Shown here: positions 46,773-55,590 of the stretch, piece by piece
Position numbering within the stretch: the stretch's first letter is position 1
How the letters are laid out: the number at the start of each line of letters is the position of its first letter
Assembly: GCF_030538755.1 (NCBI RefSeq)
Contig: NZ_JAUNTJ010000010.1
Location: forward strand, 1 to 64,000
Direction: 5' to 3'
Origin: Paracoccus sp. (in: a-proteobacteria)
GTDB taxonomy: Bacteria > Pseudomonadota > Alphaproteobacteria > Rhodobacterales > Rhodobacteraceae
DNA length: 64,000 nt
Made by a program: the position numbers and the translations under genes
The notes under the pieces: generated by a model
What the model was told of the DNA's origin: nothing
The model's database searches: none
The model's input: only the letters and a program-made list of their open reading frames with translations

Positions 46773-47218
46773 TTGAACGGCTCCATCCCGGCGCGGGCCA
46801 GTTCGTCGGCGCGTTCGTTTTCGGCGTGCCCGGCATGGCCCTTGATCCAGCGCCATTCCACCTGATGCCGCGCCTGCGCCGTATCCAGCCGCTGCCACAG
46901 CTCGACATTCTTCACCGGCTTTTTGTCAGCGGTGCGCCAGCCGTTGCGCTTCCATCCGTGAATCCACTGGGTGACGCCGTTTTTGACATAGGCGCTGTCG
47001 GTGGTGATGACGATGCTGGCAGGCCGCGTCAGTGCCTCAAGCGCGGAAATCGCGGCCATCAACTCCATCCGGTTGTTGGTGGTGTCCGGCTCGCCGCCCT
47101 GCAACTCGCGCTCTTTCACGATGCGATCGCCATCCATGGCGCGCATCAGAACCCCCCAACCACCGGGGCCGGGATTGCCACTGCACGCGCCATCGGTCCA
47201 TGCGAAAAGATCAGGCAT
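46769..47218 (-). CDS. rnhA: Ribonuclease HI
   Basis: A 149-residue type 1 RNase H that cleaves RNA in RNA-DNA hybrids, for example R-loops and Okazaki primers. The catalytic carboxylates are in [16 protein letters not shown] (Asp9), [10 protein letters not shown] (Glu near 52), VITTDSAYV (Asp near 74) and [10 protein letters not shown] (Asp near 138). Length and motifs are those of E. coli-type RnhA. It overlaps the preceding GST gene by 8 bp and couples to the channel gene downstream. Confidence 0.96.
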   Translation of the reverse strand: MPDLFAWTDGACSGNPGPGGWGVLMRAMDGDRIVKERELQGGEPDTTNNRMELMAAISALEALTRPASIVITTDSAYVKNGVTQWIHGWKRNGWRTADKKPVKNVELWQRLDTAQARHQVEWRWIKGHAGHAENERADELARAGMEPFK

Positions 47219-47816
47219 CCAACCTCACATAGCCCGGCAACGCGGCCACCCGGTCCAACCAACGGCCTATACCGGGAAAGCGGGCCATCTCGAAACCGCC
47301 CCGCTCGCCCGCCGTATGCGTATAAGCATAAAGACAAACATCGGCCAGCGAGACGGCATTCCCGACCAGCCAATCATGCACAGCCAGCCGCGACTCCATC
47401 AGTGCCAGCAGGGCGTGGCCGCGTTCCAGCAATTCGGCCAAGCGTTCCGGCGTCGCCAGATGAGCCTTTGACGGATAGAAATTCAGTGCCGCTCGAACGG
47501 CAATCACGCCTTCATGCTGGTTCTGCTCCCAAAACATCCATGACAGCATCTGCGCGCGGTCAAAGGGATCGGCAGGCACAAAATCGCTGCCCTCCGCCAG
47601 CCAGCACAGGATCGCATTCGATTCCGCCAACCGCCGCCCGTCATCCAGTTCCAGCACCGGAGCCTTGCCAAAAGGCAAAGCATCCGCCTTTTTGACCGCT
47701 TCCATCTCGACCGAGGAATCCCCAATATCCACAATCTCGGCCCGCTGTCCCAGCAAAGCCAGCAAAAGCCGCACCTTATAGCTGTTTCCAGAAGAAGGCA
47801 TCGAATACAGCCGCAT
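47211..47816 (-). CDS. Glutathione S-transferase family protein
   Basis: A 201-residue GST: thioredoxin-like N-terminal domain ([23 protein letters not shown], with the catalytic-type Ser, and [19 protein letters not shown], the glutathione-binding site) and an all-helical C-terminal domain. Substrate unknown. GAGG precedes the ATG at 47816. The ispH terminator element lies just upstream on the same strand, so this gene is probably separated from ispH transcription. Confidence 0.9.
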   Translation of the reverse strand: MRLYSMPSSGNSYKVRLLLALLGQRAEIVDIGDSSVEMEAVKKADALPFGKAPVLELDDGRRLAESNAILCWLAEGSDFVPADPFDRAQMLSWMFWEQNQHEGVIAVRAALNFYPSKAHLATPERLAELLERGHALLALMESRLAVHDWLVGNAVSLADVCLYAYTHTAGERGGFEMARFPGIGRWLDRVAALPGYVRLDA

Positions 47817-47823
47817 GATCCCG

Positions 47824-47879
47824 CCTCGTCTTTCGTTTGAAAATATCCTCTGGGGGTCCGGGGGGCGAAGCGCCCCCGG
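47824..47879 (-). terminator. ispH 3'-end hairpin plus GGATATTT-type element (copy B)
   Basis: On the minus strand right after the ispH stop: CCGGGGGCG-CTT-CGCCCCCCGG (one bulged base), then ACCCCCAGAGGATATTTTC. The TATTTTC run fits intrinsic termination. The tail matches copies at 20947-21004 and 60466-60535 through the GGATATTT core but then diverges. Confidence 0.75.
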
Positions 47880-48836
47880 TTACAACGCTTCGCGCAGAAC
47901 CCGAGGCACCTTGAATTCCACCCGCTCTTGCGCGGTTTCCACGATTTCAACAGTCAGGTCATAGCGATCACGGAAAGCGTCGATCACCTCGTTCACCAAC
48001 ACTTCGGGCGCGCTGGCCCCGGCGGTCACACCGACCGCACGCGCGCCCGCGATGGCGCGCCAGTCGATGGCATCGGCGCGCATCACCAGTTGTGAATAGG
48101 CGCAACCCGCCGCGCGCCCCACCTCGACCAGACGTTTCGAGTTGCTGGAATTCGGCGCCCCGATCACCAGCAGCGCATCAATCTGCCCGGCAATCGCCTT
48201 GACGGCGGCCTGACGGTTGGTGGTGGCATAGCAGATGTCCTCTTTCGCGGGGCCGATGATCCCCGGAAAGCGCGCCTGCAAGGCGGCAACGATTTCGGCG
48301 GTGTCATCAACCGAAAGCGTGGTCTGCGTGATATAGGCCAGCCGCGCCGGATCGCGCGGCGTGATCGTGGCCACATCAGCCACGGTTTCCACCAGAATAA
48401 CCTCGCCTTCGGGTAGCTGCCCCATGGTGCCCAGAACTTCGGGGTGGCCCTCATGGCCGATCATCACCATTTGCAGCCCCTCGGCGTGGTGGCGTTCCGC
48501 CTCGACATGCACTTTGGAGACCAGCGGGCAGGTGGCATCGACGAATACCATATCGCGCCGCCGTGCCTCGGCCGGAACGGATTTCGGCACCCCATGGGCA
48601 GAAAAAATCACCGGACGGTCATCGGGGCATTCGTCCAGATCCTCGACAAAGACGGCGCCCTTTTCGCGCAGGGAATCGACGACATATTTATTATGCACGA
48701 TTTCATGCCGGACAAAGACGGGCGCCCCCCATTTTTGCAGCGCCAGTTCAACGATCTTGATCGCCCGGTCCACTCCGGCGCAAAATCCGCGCGGCGCGGC
48801 CAGATACAGGGTCAGTGGAGGCTTTGCGTGTTCCAT
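47880..48836 (-). CDS. ispH: 4-hydroxy-3-methylbut-2-enyl diphosphate reductase
   Basis: A 318-residue [4Fe-4S] enzyme, last step of the MEP isoprenoid pathway, producing IPP and DMAPP. The three cluster cysteines are visible: Cys19 in [13 protein letters not shown], Cys near 103 in [12 protein letters not shown], and Cys near 202 in [11 protein letters not shown]. The substrate-binding [11 protein letters not shown] follows. The start at 48836 fits. Upstream lie two copies of the dispersed repeat in opposite orientation. Confidence 0.96.
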   Translation of the reverse strand: MEHAKPPLTLYLAAPRGFCAGVDRAIKIVELALQKWGAPVFVRHEIVHNKYVVDSLREKGAVFVEDLDECPDDRPVIFSAHGVPKSVPAEARRRDMVFVDATCPLVSKVHVEAERHHAEGLQMVMIGHEGHPEVLGTMGQLPEGEVILVETVADVATITPRDPARLAYITQTTLSVDDTAEIVAALQARFPGIIGPAKEDICYATTNRQAAVKAIAGQIDALLVIGAPNSSNSKRLVEVGRAAGCAYSQLVMRADAIDWRAIAGARAVGVTAGASAPEVLVNEVIDAFRDRYDLTVEIVETAQERVEFKVPRVLREAL

Positions 48837-48899
48837 GGCCGTGGCCTAGCGTGAAGCGGCCCGACAGTCCAGCGCAACACCGGGGGCGTCGGGCCAAGT

Positions 48900-48933
48900 G
48901 CCCCAAGGTGCGTATTTAGGCAAACAGGAAGCC
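48900..48933 (+). repeat. 34-bp dispersed intergenic repeat, copy 5
   Basis: Full length, identical to copies 1 and 3. It lies in the divergent ispH-rlmB space and is followed 55 bp later by an inverted, diverged copy. Confidence 0.9.
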
Positions 48934-48987
48934 GGGGCGTCGCCTGCTATGGGCTGGCGTGGCTGGCCGCAGGGCAGGGTTTGGGCT

Positions 48988-49019
48988 GCTTCCTGTTTGT
49001 TCAAATACGCATCTTGGGG
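48988..49019 (-). repeat. Dispersed intergenic repeat, copy 6 (inverted, diverged)
   Basis: On the minus strand 28 of 32 positions match copy 5. Together the two copies form an inverted repeat with a 55-bp spacer. Confidence 0.85.
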
Positions 49020-49120
49020 GGCTGTCTGTGACGTCGGCGCGGGCTTTGGGATTGCGCGTTGCCCTTGCCATCACCTGCCGATCCGCCGCACAACAGCCGG
49101 GCAGAAGGAAAGGAAAGCCG

Positions 49121-49924
49121 ATGGCTGACAACAGGGGTGGCGCGCGTAAGCCTGCATGGGTGATCGACAAGGAACGCGCGCGGCGCGCGGCGGCGGCTGA
49201 GACGATCTGGCTGTTCGGGCTTCATGCGGTGCGCGATGCGCTGGCCAATCCGGCGCGGGACAAGCTGCGGCTGGTGTTGACACGCAACGCCGCAGACCGG
49301 CTGGGCGATACCGGCGGCATTGAACCCGAGATCGTCGATCCGCGTGTTTTCACCAAGACCGTGCCGATTGCCGATGAAAGTGTGCATCAGGGCGCTGCGA
49401 TCGAGGTCAAACCGCTGCGTTGGGGCAGCATTTCCGAAGTGGCGCTGCGTAATGTTCCCGGCGCGCCCCGGCCGCTGATCGTGGCGCTGGACCGGGTCAG
49501 CGATCCGCATAATGTCGGTGCCATTCTGCGCAGTGCCGAAGTCTTTGGCGCCCGCGCTGTTATCGCGCCGGCCCGCCATTCCGCGCCCGAAACCGGGGCC
49601 TTGGCCAAGACGGCATCGGGCGCGTTGGAACGACAGCCTTATCTGCGCGTGCCCAATCTGGCCGATGCGCTGATTTCGCTGCGCGAGATGGGGTTTATTC
49701 TGATCGGCCTTGATGGCACCGGGGCTGCAACCTTGCCGCAGGTGCTGGCCGATCTGCCGGGGCGGGCGATCTGTCTGGTTCTGGGGTCCGAGGGGCCGGG
49801 GATGCGGGCGCGCACGCTGTCGCTGTGCGATCATGTGGTGCGCATCCCCTTTGCTGCCGATTTCGGGTCGCTGAACGTGTCGAATGCGGCGGCGATTTCG
49901 CTCTATGCTGCGACGCAAGACTGA
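49121..49924 (+). CDS. rlmB: TrmH/SpoU family rRNA 2'-O-methyltransferase (RlmB-type)
   Basis: A 267-residue SPOUT methyltransferase, most like RlmB, which methylates the ribose of G2251 in 23S rRNA. A short N-terminal substrate-binding domain (IWLFGLHAVRDALANPARDKLRLVLT) precedes the knotted SAM domain: ALDRVSDPHNVGAILRSAEVFGA near 124, LGSEGPGMRA near 224 and IPFAADFGSLNVSNAAAISLY near 244, the three SpoU motifs. AAGGAAAG precedes the ATG at 49121. An in-frame extension reaches back into the repeat at 48988-49019 and is not credible. Confidence 0.92.
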   Translation: MADNRGGARKPAWVIDKERARRAAAAETIWLFGLHAVRDALANPARDKLRLVLTRNAADRLGDTGGIEPEIVDPRVFTKTVPIADESVHQGAAIEVKPLRWGSISEVALRNVPGAPRPLIVALDRVSDPHNVGAILRSAEVFGARAVIAPARHSAPETGALAKTASGALERQPYLRVPNLADALISLREMGFILIGLDGTGAATLPQVLADLPGRAICLVLGSEGPGMRARTLSLCDHVVRIPFAADFGSLNVSNAAAISLYAATQD

Positions 49925-50048
49925 GGTGCAAGACTGAGGCAGGCGGGACACGCTCTTTCACTATTGCGCGAAACCATGCAGCCATGCGTTGAGAATCTGC
50001 CTGGCTGCTGCCAGATAGATGTCCACCCCAGCCAGCCAAGCCGCAGCC

Positions 50049-50483
50049 ATGCCCCGACCGATTTCCCGACCCGCCCTTGCCTTTGCCTTTTCCGCCGTGA
50101 CCACCTGCCTTGCCGGTGCTGCCGCCGCGCAGGATTGGGCGTTAGAGGGGTATGATCCGGTCGGGTTTCAGGATCAGGGCCGGGCGGTGCCGGGGCGGGC
50201 CGATATTCACACCATGTGGAAGGGCAACCTGTGGCTGTTCGCCAACGATCAGCACCGGCTGGCCTTTGAATCGAACCCGCGCGCCTATGTGCCGGGCTTT
50301 GACGGGCTGTGCCCCGTCGCCCTGTCCGACGGGCGCGAGGAAAAGGGCGATCCGCGCTTTTTCGTCGTTATCGGGGATCGGCTGTATCTGACCCGCTCTG
50401 ATTCGGCCCGGCATACGCTGATGAGCACGCCGCGCGATGTGCTGAACGATGCCCGCCGCCATTTCGCGGCCACGGGGCACTAG
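50049..50483 (+). CDS. YHS domain-containing secreted protein
   Basis: A 144-residue protein with a signal peptide (1-26, ending AGAAAAQ) and a YHS-like domain: ALEGYDPVGFQDQGRAVPGRADIHTMWKGNLWLFANDQHRLAFESNPRAYVPGFDGLCPVAL, the 'EGYDPV...W.F.......F..NP..Y.P.F.G.C' pattern. YHS domains are small and sometimes metal-binding (here a lone Cys). Function unknown. The start at 50049 gives the signal sequence; 50019 would add ten residues. Confidence 0.83.
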   Translation: MPRPISRPALAFAFSAVTTCLAGAAAAQDWALEGYDPVGFQDQGRAVPGRADIHTMWKGNLWLFANDQHRLAFESNPRAYVPGFDGLCPVALSDGREEKGDPRFFVVIGDRLYLTRSDSARHTLMSTPRDVLNDARRHFAATGH

Positions 50484-50570
50484 GTTCAGGCCCGGTCCCT
50501 GCCACGACAGAAATTCACGTTTTCGCGACGGCTCTGGAACTTTGTCCGTCGGATAACCATTTCCTTGACT

Positions 50571-50686
50571 GAACATGACCCCGGAACGGTCGTGTTCGGA
50601 TCACTGTCCCTCGTTCCGCGACTTGCGCCCGGCCTTATGGACCGGGCGCTTTTTCTATGTCAGATTGGCCGGACTTTGGGACGAGG
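50571..50686 (+). promoter_or_regulatory. Structured leader upstream of the CoA-binding gene
   Basis: Three structures lie in order: a 10-bp stem GAACATGACC/GGTCGTGTTC (50571-50597, one G-T pair, 7-base loop); CCTCGTTCC (50609-50617) that can pair over 9 bp with GGGACGAGG (50678-50686), which contains the GAGG ribosome binding site; and, enclosed by that helix, an intrinsic terminator (50625-50654). Such an arrangement suits a regulated leader or a small RNA. It does not match a riboswitch I know. Confidence 0.5.
50625..50654 (+). terminator. Intrinsic terminator
   Basis: GCGCCCGG and CCGGGCGC pair perfectly around CCTTATGGA, followed by TTTTT. It would end the YHS transcript or a short upstream RNA, or act as an attenuator before the gene at 50692. 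Confidence 0.85.
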
Positions 50687-50691
50687 TGACG

Positions 50692-51147
50692 ATGACAGGT
50701 GCAATCCTTTTGCATCCGCAAGATACATCCGACGAAGATGCCATGATCGCGCAGATCGCGCGGCAGGTAAAAGTTGTCGCCGTTGTCGGGCTTTCGCCCA
50801 ATACAGACCGCCCGTCGTGGGGCGTGGCGCGTTACCTGCAATCGCAGGGCATCCGGGTCATTCCGGTGAATCCGGGCCATGCGGGCGGCACGATCCTGAA
50901 TGAAACCGTTTATACCGATCTGGCCGCGATTCCGGCGGATGCCGGTGTGCAGATGGTGGATGTTTTCCGCCGCTCGGATGCGGTGGCGGGCATCGTCGAA
51001 CAGGCGATGGCCCATCTGCCCGATCTGAGTGTGATCTGGACCCAGATCGGTGTGCGTGACGATGCGGCGGCACAGCGCGCCCGTGACGCCGGGCTGACCG
51101 TCATTCAGGACCGCTGCCCCAAGATCGAGTTTCCGCGCCATCTTTAA
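50692..51147 (+). CDS. CoA-binding domain protein (YccU-like)
   Basis: A 151-residue Rossmann-like CoA-binding protein. VKVVAVVGLSPNTDRPSWGVARYLQSQGIRVIPVNPGHAGG at about 26-66 and MVDVFRRSDAVAGIVEQA near 96 are diagnostic. The role in cells is not known. GAGGTGA is 3-8 bases before the ATG at 50692 and may be sequestered by the upstream helix. It ends at a strong terminator. Confidence 0.88.
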   Translation: MTGAILLHPQDTSDEDAMIAQIARQVKVVAVVGLSPNTDRPSWGVARYLQSQGIRVIPVNPGHAGGTILNETVYTDLAAIPADAGVQMVDVFRRSDAVAGIVEQAMAHLPDLSVIWTQIGVRDDAAAQRARDAGLTVIQDRCPKIEFPRHL

Positions 51148-51186
51148 GGGGGAGGCCCTGCGGGGCCGGGAGGGATGGCGCGACAC

Positions 51187-51215
51187 GAAGGGCCAGAGGC
51201 GATCTCTGGCCCTTC
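51187..51215. terminator. Bidirectional terminator hairpin
   Basis: GAAGGGCCAGAG and CTCTGGCCCTTC form a perfect 12-bp stem with a 5-base loop between the convergent CoA-binding and OmpA-family genes. Only a short T-run follows. Confidence 0.75.
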
Positions 51216-51238
51216 ACCATTTCAGGCGCTGCGCCGGA

Positions 51239-53395
51239 TCAGTTCGACGCGGTTTGCAGCAGGTCGGTGATCCGGCGGACCGAGGCGCGGCGGTTTTCGC
51301 GGATGTCGCCCTCGGCGCGGATTTTCAGGAACCGTTCGCCATAACCCTGCACCACCATGTTTTCCGGCGGCACCTGGAAATATTCGGTCAGCGCAAGGGC
51401 CACCGATTCCGCCCGGCGGTCAGACAGGGCAAGGTTCATCGCCTCGGCCCCTACGGTGTCGGTGTGGCCTTCGATCATAAAGATCTCGCGCGGGTTGGCG
51501 CGCACGGCGTCCGAGATGACCTTGCCCAGCGTCGCCAGTTGCCGTGCCTGATCGGGCTTGATCGCGGCCGATCCGGTGTCAAAGGTGATCGCGGCGACAT
51601 CGACCGGGGCGACCAGCGCCCGCACCTCGGGGATGTTGCGGATCTGGCCAAGGGTAAAGCGGCGGTTCGCCTGCGTTTCAGCGGCCAGTGCGGCGCGAAG
51701 CTGTTCTTCGCTGTTCGGATTGGTGACGGCCACCGGGCGCGCGGGCGGCGGCAGCGACGAAACGTCCACCGGCGTCACATCGGCGGTGTCGTCGATCAGT
51801 TGCGTGCGGGTGCCATCCGCCGAAATCAGCGTGCGGCGCAGCACGCGCAGGTTGGCGTCGCGGATGGTGACGACGCGGCTGCCATCTTCGCGGGTGACGA
51901 TGGTGCGCGACGATCCGTCATCGAAGTTTTCGGTGGTGACGGTGCTGCCGGGCTGGCGCAGCAGGGCCACTTCGTCCTTGATGACCTCTTGGCTGCCATC
52001 GGGGCGGGTGACGACCACGCGGTCATCCGTGGACAGGGCGACCTGACGGTTGTTGTTCAGCATGGTGCCCACGGCCACGGCACCCGCGCCAAGGATCAGC
52101 GCGCGGGCCAGATCGGACGAGCTACTGCGCGCCTGCTGGCCGCCCTCGGCCGGGGCGGTCTGCACCGCCTGACCGGCCTGCGCCAAGGCGTCGCGCAGGC
52201 TGGATTCGAAATCCTCGCCCGACGAACGGGTGTTATCCTCGGTCACGCGCTGTTCCACGGCGGGGGCGTCTGCCACGGCGTCGTCATTCAGCGCGGCGGC
52301 GGCAGGGGCGGCGGTTTCGGACGCGGCCTCGGTCGCGGCGGCGGTTTCGGGGGTGTCTTCCTCGGGGGCGCGGAGTTGCAGCGTTCCGTTGTCGGCCACG
52401 CGGTAAACCTGACGCGCGGCGGGGGCCATTACCAGCCGGCCCTGATCGTCGGTTTCAACGGTCACGCCGCCGGGCGTCATCAGCGCCACGCCATCGCCAC
52501 AAGGCTGCGCCGCGCCGGTTTCGCAGGTCAGATCGCTGCCGGTCAGCCCGCTGGCGACCTCGGCCCGCAGGATTTCGGCCAGACGCGGCATCCGCTGTTG
52601 CCGGGTCTGCGAGGTTTCGCTGCCGGACAGCGCCAGAACGGCATCGGCGGCGGGGGGCGTTACCTCGACCTCGGCCGTGGCTTCTTCGCCGGTCAGCGCG
52701 GCGGCAAGGCCCGCTGCGGCGGCTGCGGTGGCCTCGGCTGCGTTGCCGGCGACATCGGTGACGGAATCGGCCACACCGGCGGCCGTATCGCGCGCGGCAT
52801 CGGCGGCCTGTTCGACGACCTGACCGACGCTGGTGGTTTCCGGTTCAGGTTCGGGCGCGGGTTCCTGTTGCGCCGTTTCAAGGGCGGCGGCCAGTTCCGA
52901 TTCCGACGGCGACGCGGGCTCATCGGCGGCGGCCTGAACCTCGTCGGCGGCGATGGCGGCCTCGTCTGCGGCTTGCTCGGCATCCTGCGCGGCCTGAGCT
53001 TCGGCCTCGATCGCGGCGGCTTCGGCCTGTGCGGCACCGCTGGCGGGCACGACAGTGCCATCGCTGCCCATCATGTTGATCTGGTGATCGCGCGGAGCCA
53101 GCACGATGCTGCCGTTATCCGCAACCTGCACCGTCACCCCCTGGGGCGTGACCAGCGCGTCGGCATCATCGCAGGGGCGTTCGGTGCCGCTGGCGCATTG
53201 CAGATCGGCCACCGTCAGCCCGTTGGCCAGTTCCTGCCCCAGCACGCCAGCCAGTTCGGGCATCCGTTCGGCGCGCACCGGGCCTTGTTCGGCGGCAACA
53301 TCGTCAGCGATACGCAGTTCTGCCATGCCGGCCTGTGGCACGATCATGGCAAGTATGGCGGCAATGGCGGTCGAATTCTGAATGATGTGGCGCAT
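51239..53395 (-). CDS. OmpA family protein with duplicated N-terminal module
   Basis: A 718-residue envelope protein. A signal peptide covers about 1-25 (ending AGMA). Two similar modules of about 75 residues follow, one near 30-110 (LAGVLGQELANGLTVADLQC, PCDDADALVTPQGVTV) and one near 260-350 (LAEILRAEVASGLTGSDLTC, PCGDGVALMTPGGVTV), each with two Cys, joined by a long Ala/Glu-rich segment. The C-terminal OmpA domain (TFDTGSAAIKPDQARQLATLG, IEGHTDTVGAEAMNLALSDRRAESV, RRASVRR) near 590-715 binds peptidoglycan. AAAAGGA precedes the ATG at 53395. Confidence 0.88.
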   Translation of the reverse strand: MRHIIQNSTAIAAILAMIVPQAGMAELRIADDVAAEQGPVRAERMPELAGVLGQELANGLTVADLQCASGTERPCDDADALVTPQGVTVQVADNGSIVLAPRDHQINMMGSDGTVVPASGAAQAEAAAIEAEAQAAQDAEQAADEAAIAADEVQAAADEPASPSESELAAALETAQQEPAPEPEPETTSVGQVVEQAADAARDTAAGVADSVTDVAGNAAEATAAAAAGLAAALTGEEATAEVEVTPPAADAVLALSGSETSQTRQQRMPRLAEILRAEVASGLTGSDLTCETGAAQPCGDGVALMTPGGVTVETDDQGRLVMAPAARQVYRVADNGTLQLRAPEEDTPETAAATEAASETAAPAAAALNDDAVADAPAVEQRVTEDNTRSSGEDFESSLRDALAQAGQAVQTAPAEGGQQARSSSSDLARALILGAGAVAVGTMLNNNRQVALSTDDRVVVTRPDGSQEVIKDEVALLRQPGSTVTTENFDDGSSRTIVTREDGSRVVTIRDANLRVLRRTLISADGTRTQLIDDTADVTPVDVSSLPPPARPVAVTNPNSEEQLRAALAAETQANRRFTLGQIRNIPEVRALVAPVDVAAITFDTGSAAIKPDQARQLATLGKVISDAVRANPREIFMIEGHTDTVGAEAMNLALSDRRAESVALALTEYFQVPPENMVVQGYGERFLKIRAEGDIRENRRASVRRITDLLQTASN

Positions 53396-53497
53396 GAACG
53401 GTCCTTTTCGCTGGCTGCAACGGTCGTCTGACCACAGCATAACCGCCCCCCGCACCAAGGGTTCCCCAAAAGCGCGTGATAACCGCGTGATGAGCGA

Positions 53498-54601
53498 TCA
53501 CACCTCGGGCAGGTTGCCGGTCATGGTCAGCAGGCGGTCGGCCATCGACAGCAATTCATCGGCATCAATGGTAAAGCCGCCCTCGGCGGTGCGTCCGACG
53601 ACAAAGCCATAGGCGATGTCCATCAGCCGCGTCCATTCGTGATGCGGGTTGTAAAAGCGGTCAGGCGGTTGCAGCACCAGAACGGCACCGCCCGGACGAA
53701 TGCCATACTGCGCATGGCACATCTGGCTGCCCTCGACCGAGATAATCAGCGAGGCATCCAGCAACTGCCGGATGAATTCCCCGGTGTCGTCCTCGGGGGT
53801 CAGAATAGTGATGCCCGCCTGTTCCAGTACGGGTTCCAGTTCGGGCCAGTTCACGATGTCGCGGTTCGCACCGCTGCCGCCACGGCGGATGAACACGATG
53901 CGGCCCGGCTGAACCGGGGCGATCTTGCCGCGCATCCGGTCGCGCAGCCGGGTAAAACGCTCGGCTTTGGACAGGTTAAAGCCCAGTTCGCGCACCAGTG
54001 TCAGCGAGGGGGTGGAAAAGGCCGCAACCTCGTGCCAGTCGTGATCGAAAAGCTGTTCATAGGCCGCTGCGTCCTTCCACACCGGGCGGGGCAGGGACAG
54101 CAGGCCGGGGTGGTCGCGGTAATGTTCGAACACCGTGGTGTCATCTGCGACCCAGTGGCCGAAAAACTTCAGCCCCTGGGCCGAGTTGGCCAGCACCACC
54201 GGGCTGTCAATCGGTTCCGCATTGCGGATCTGGCTGAAACCGGGGCGCTGCGGGCTGATGGCATAGTGGCCATGCTGCGAAAACACCATGCCGCCTGCGA
54301 CCGTGGCTGGTCCCAGCTCGAACACGTCTGCCGGCACCTCAAGAAAGGCGGTGGCGGTCAGCTTCATCACCTCGCTGTGCAACTCGCGGCCAAAGCCGCA
54401 GGCGGTGACGCGGCTTAGCTGATCGGGGTCGAACACTGCCGTGCGGCACGGGACCATCTGGCCGTTCGGTTTGGGCTGCGGCGCGGGCAGGCCGTGATAC
54501 TGGCCCCGCGGAAAGTTCAGCCGATAGGCCAGGCTGTTACCTATCCGTTCCGCATGCTGTTTCAGGAAAAGCGCCGAGGCCGAGAGAGCAGAGGAAGCCA
54601 T
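53498..54601 (-). CDS. Glycosyltransferase family 61 protein
   Basis: A 367-residue enzyme of the DUF563/GT61 family, typically transferring xylose-type or other sugars in polysaccharide synthesis. The C-terminal half carries the family signature: IVFIRRGGSGANRDIVNWPELEPVLEQAGI, then LLDASLIISVEGSQMCHAQYGIRPGGAVLVLQPP, with the G-S-x-x-x-H-A-like motif. Acceptor unknown. No signal peptide. The ATG at 54601 has only a weak ribosome binding site. It is followed, 102 bp on, by the OmpA-family gene on the same strand. Confidence 0.82.
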   Translation of the reverse strand: MASSALSASALFLKQHAERIGNSLAYRLNFPRGQYHGLPAPQPKPNGQMVPCRTAVFDPDQLSRVTACGFGRELHSEVMKLTATAFLEVPADVFELGPATVAGGMVFSQHGHYAISPQRPGFSQIRNAEPIDSPVVLANSAQGLKFFGHWVADDTTVFEHYRDHPGLLSLPRPVWKDAAAYEQLFDHDWHEVAAFSTPSLTLVRELGFNLSKAERFTRLRDRMRGKIAPVQPGRIVFIRRGGSGANRDIVNWPELEPVLEQAGITILTPEDDTGEFIRQLLDASLIISVEGSQMCHAQYGIRPGGAVLVLQPPDRFYNPHHEWTRLMDIAYGFVVGRTAEGGFTIDADELLSMADRLLTMTGNLPEV

Positions 54602-54635
54602 GAAAACCCAGAACGTCTGATTGCAAGAAACACAA

Positions 54636-54657
54636 GGCGGGTTCGCATGAACCCGCC
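54636..54657 (-). terminator. fpr terminator
   Basis: On the minus strand GGCGGGTTC and GAACCCGCC form a 9-bp stem with a 4-base loop, followed by TTGTGTTTCTTG. It closes the sulfur-reduction operon. Confidence 0.75.
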
Positions 54658-54701
54658 CTGCTGTCAACGCAAGCGAATTGGGTGCCGGATCGGCGGCGGT
54701 G

Positions 54702-55538
54702 TCAGATGCCGTCGCCGACGAAGGCTTTTTCGACCACGAATTCCTTGGGGTCGCTGTTGGCGCCTTCGCGCAGGCCAAAGCCCTCTAGCACGGCCTTGAC
54801 ATCGACGTTGAAGGCAAGGCTGCCGCAGATCATGGCGCGGTCGGTTTCGGGCGACATCGGCGGCAGGTTCAGGTCGGTGAACACCTTGCCCGAGGTCATG
54901 TTGTCGGTGATCCGGCCCATCAGCGGCGATTCTTCGCGCGTGGTGGTGGGGTAATACAGCAGGCGGTTAGCGAAATCTTCGCCATAAAGTTCGCCCAGCA
55001 GCGGATCGTGACGCAGATTTTCCACCAGTTCGCGGCCGTATTCCAGTTCATCCGTGGTGCGGCAGGTGTGCATCATCACGACCTGTTCATAGCGTTCATA
55101 GGTTTCGGGGTCGCGCATCAGGCTGGCGAAGGGCGCAATGCCGGTGCCGGTGGCCAGAAACCACATCCGCTTGCCCGGCAACAGCGCGTCCAGCACCAGC
55201 GTGCCGACAGGCTTGGGGCGCAGGATGATCTGATCGCCCGGCTGGATATGTTGCAGCCGCGATGTCAGCGGGCCGTCCGGCACCTTGATCGAATAGAACT
55301 CCAGCTCGTCATCCCAGTTGGGCGAGGCGATGGAATAGGCGCGCAGCAGCGGTTTGTCGTTATCGCCCAGCAGGCCGATCATCACAAACTCGCCCGAGCG
55401 AAAGCGCAGGCTGGCGGGGCGCGTCACGCGAAAGGAAAACAGCCGGTCGGTCCAGTGTCTGACAGAGGTGACGGTCTGCGCGTCGGGCAGGGTTTTCTTG
55501 GGGGCAGCGGTTTCGGCCACGGGAAGATCCAGTGTCAT
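54702..55538 (-). CDS. fpr: Ferredoxin/flavodoxin-NADP+ reductase
   Basis: A 278-residue FAD protein that exchanges electrons between NADPH and ferredoxin or flavodoxin. FRSGEFVMIGLLGDNDKPLLRAYSIASPNW near 57-86 binds FAD; MWFLATGTGIAPFASLMRDPETYERYEQVVMMH near 130 is the NADP-binding GTGIAPF region; the C-terminal aromatic/aliphatic tail fits the alphaproteobacterial short FPR class. Placed at the end of the cys operon, it probably supplies reductant to the sulfite reductase. AGGA precedes the ATG at 55538. Confidence 0.93.
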   Translation of the reverse strand: MTLDLPVAETAAPKKTLPDAQTVTSVRHWTDRLFSFRVTRPASLRFRSGEFVMIGLLGDNDKPLLRAYSIASPNWDDELEFYSIKVPDGPLTSRLQHIQPGDQIILRPKPVGTLVLDALLPGKRMWFLATGTGIAPFASLMRDPETYERYEQVVMMHTCRTTDELEYGRELVENLRHDPLLGELYGEDFANRLLYYPTTTREESPLMGRITDNMTSGKVFTDLNLPPMSPETDRAMICGSLAFNVDVKAVLEGFGLREGANSDPKEFVVEKAFVGDGI

Positions 55539-55590
55539 CTGTGAATTCCTGAATGTGTCTATGCCAAGCGGGGCGGCAGGGGAACCCCGC

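Noticed and set aside
50571-50692. SAM-II or other named riboswitch before the CoA-binding gene
   Set aside because: The conserved pseudoknot sequence of SAM-II is absent and no other known class fits.
51254-53431. 725-codon antisense frame over the OmpA-family gene
   Set aside because: Gly/Arg-rich artefact opposite a protein with signal peptide and OmpA domain.
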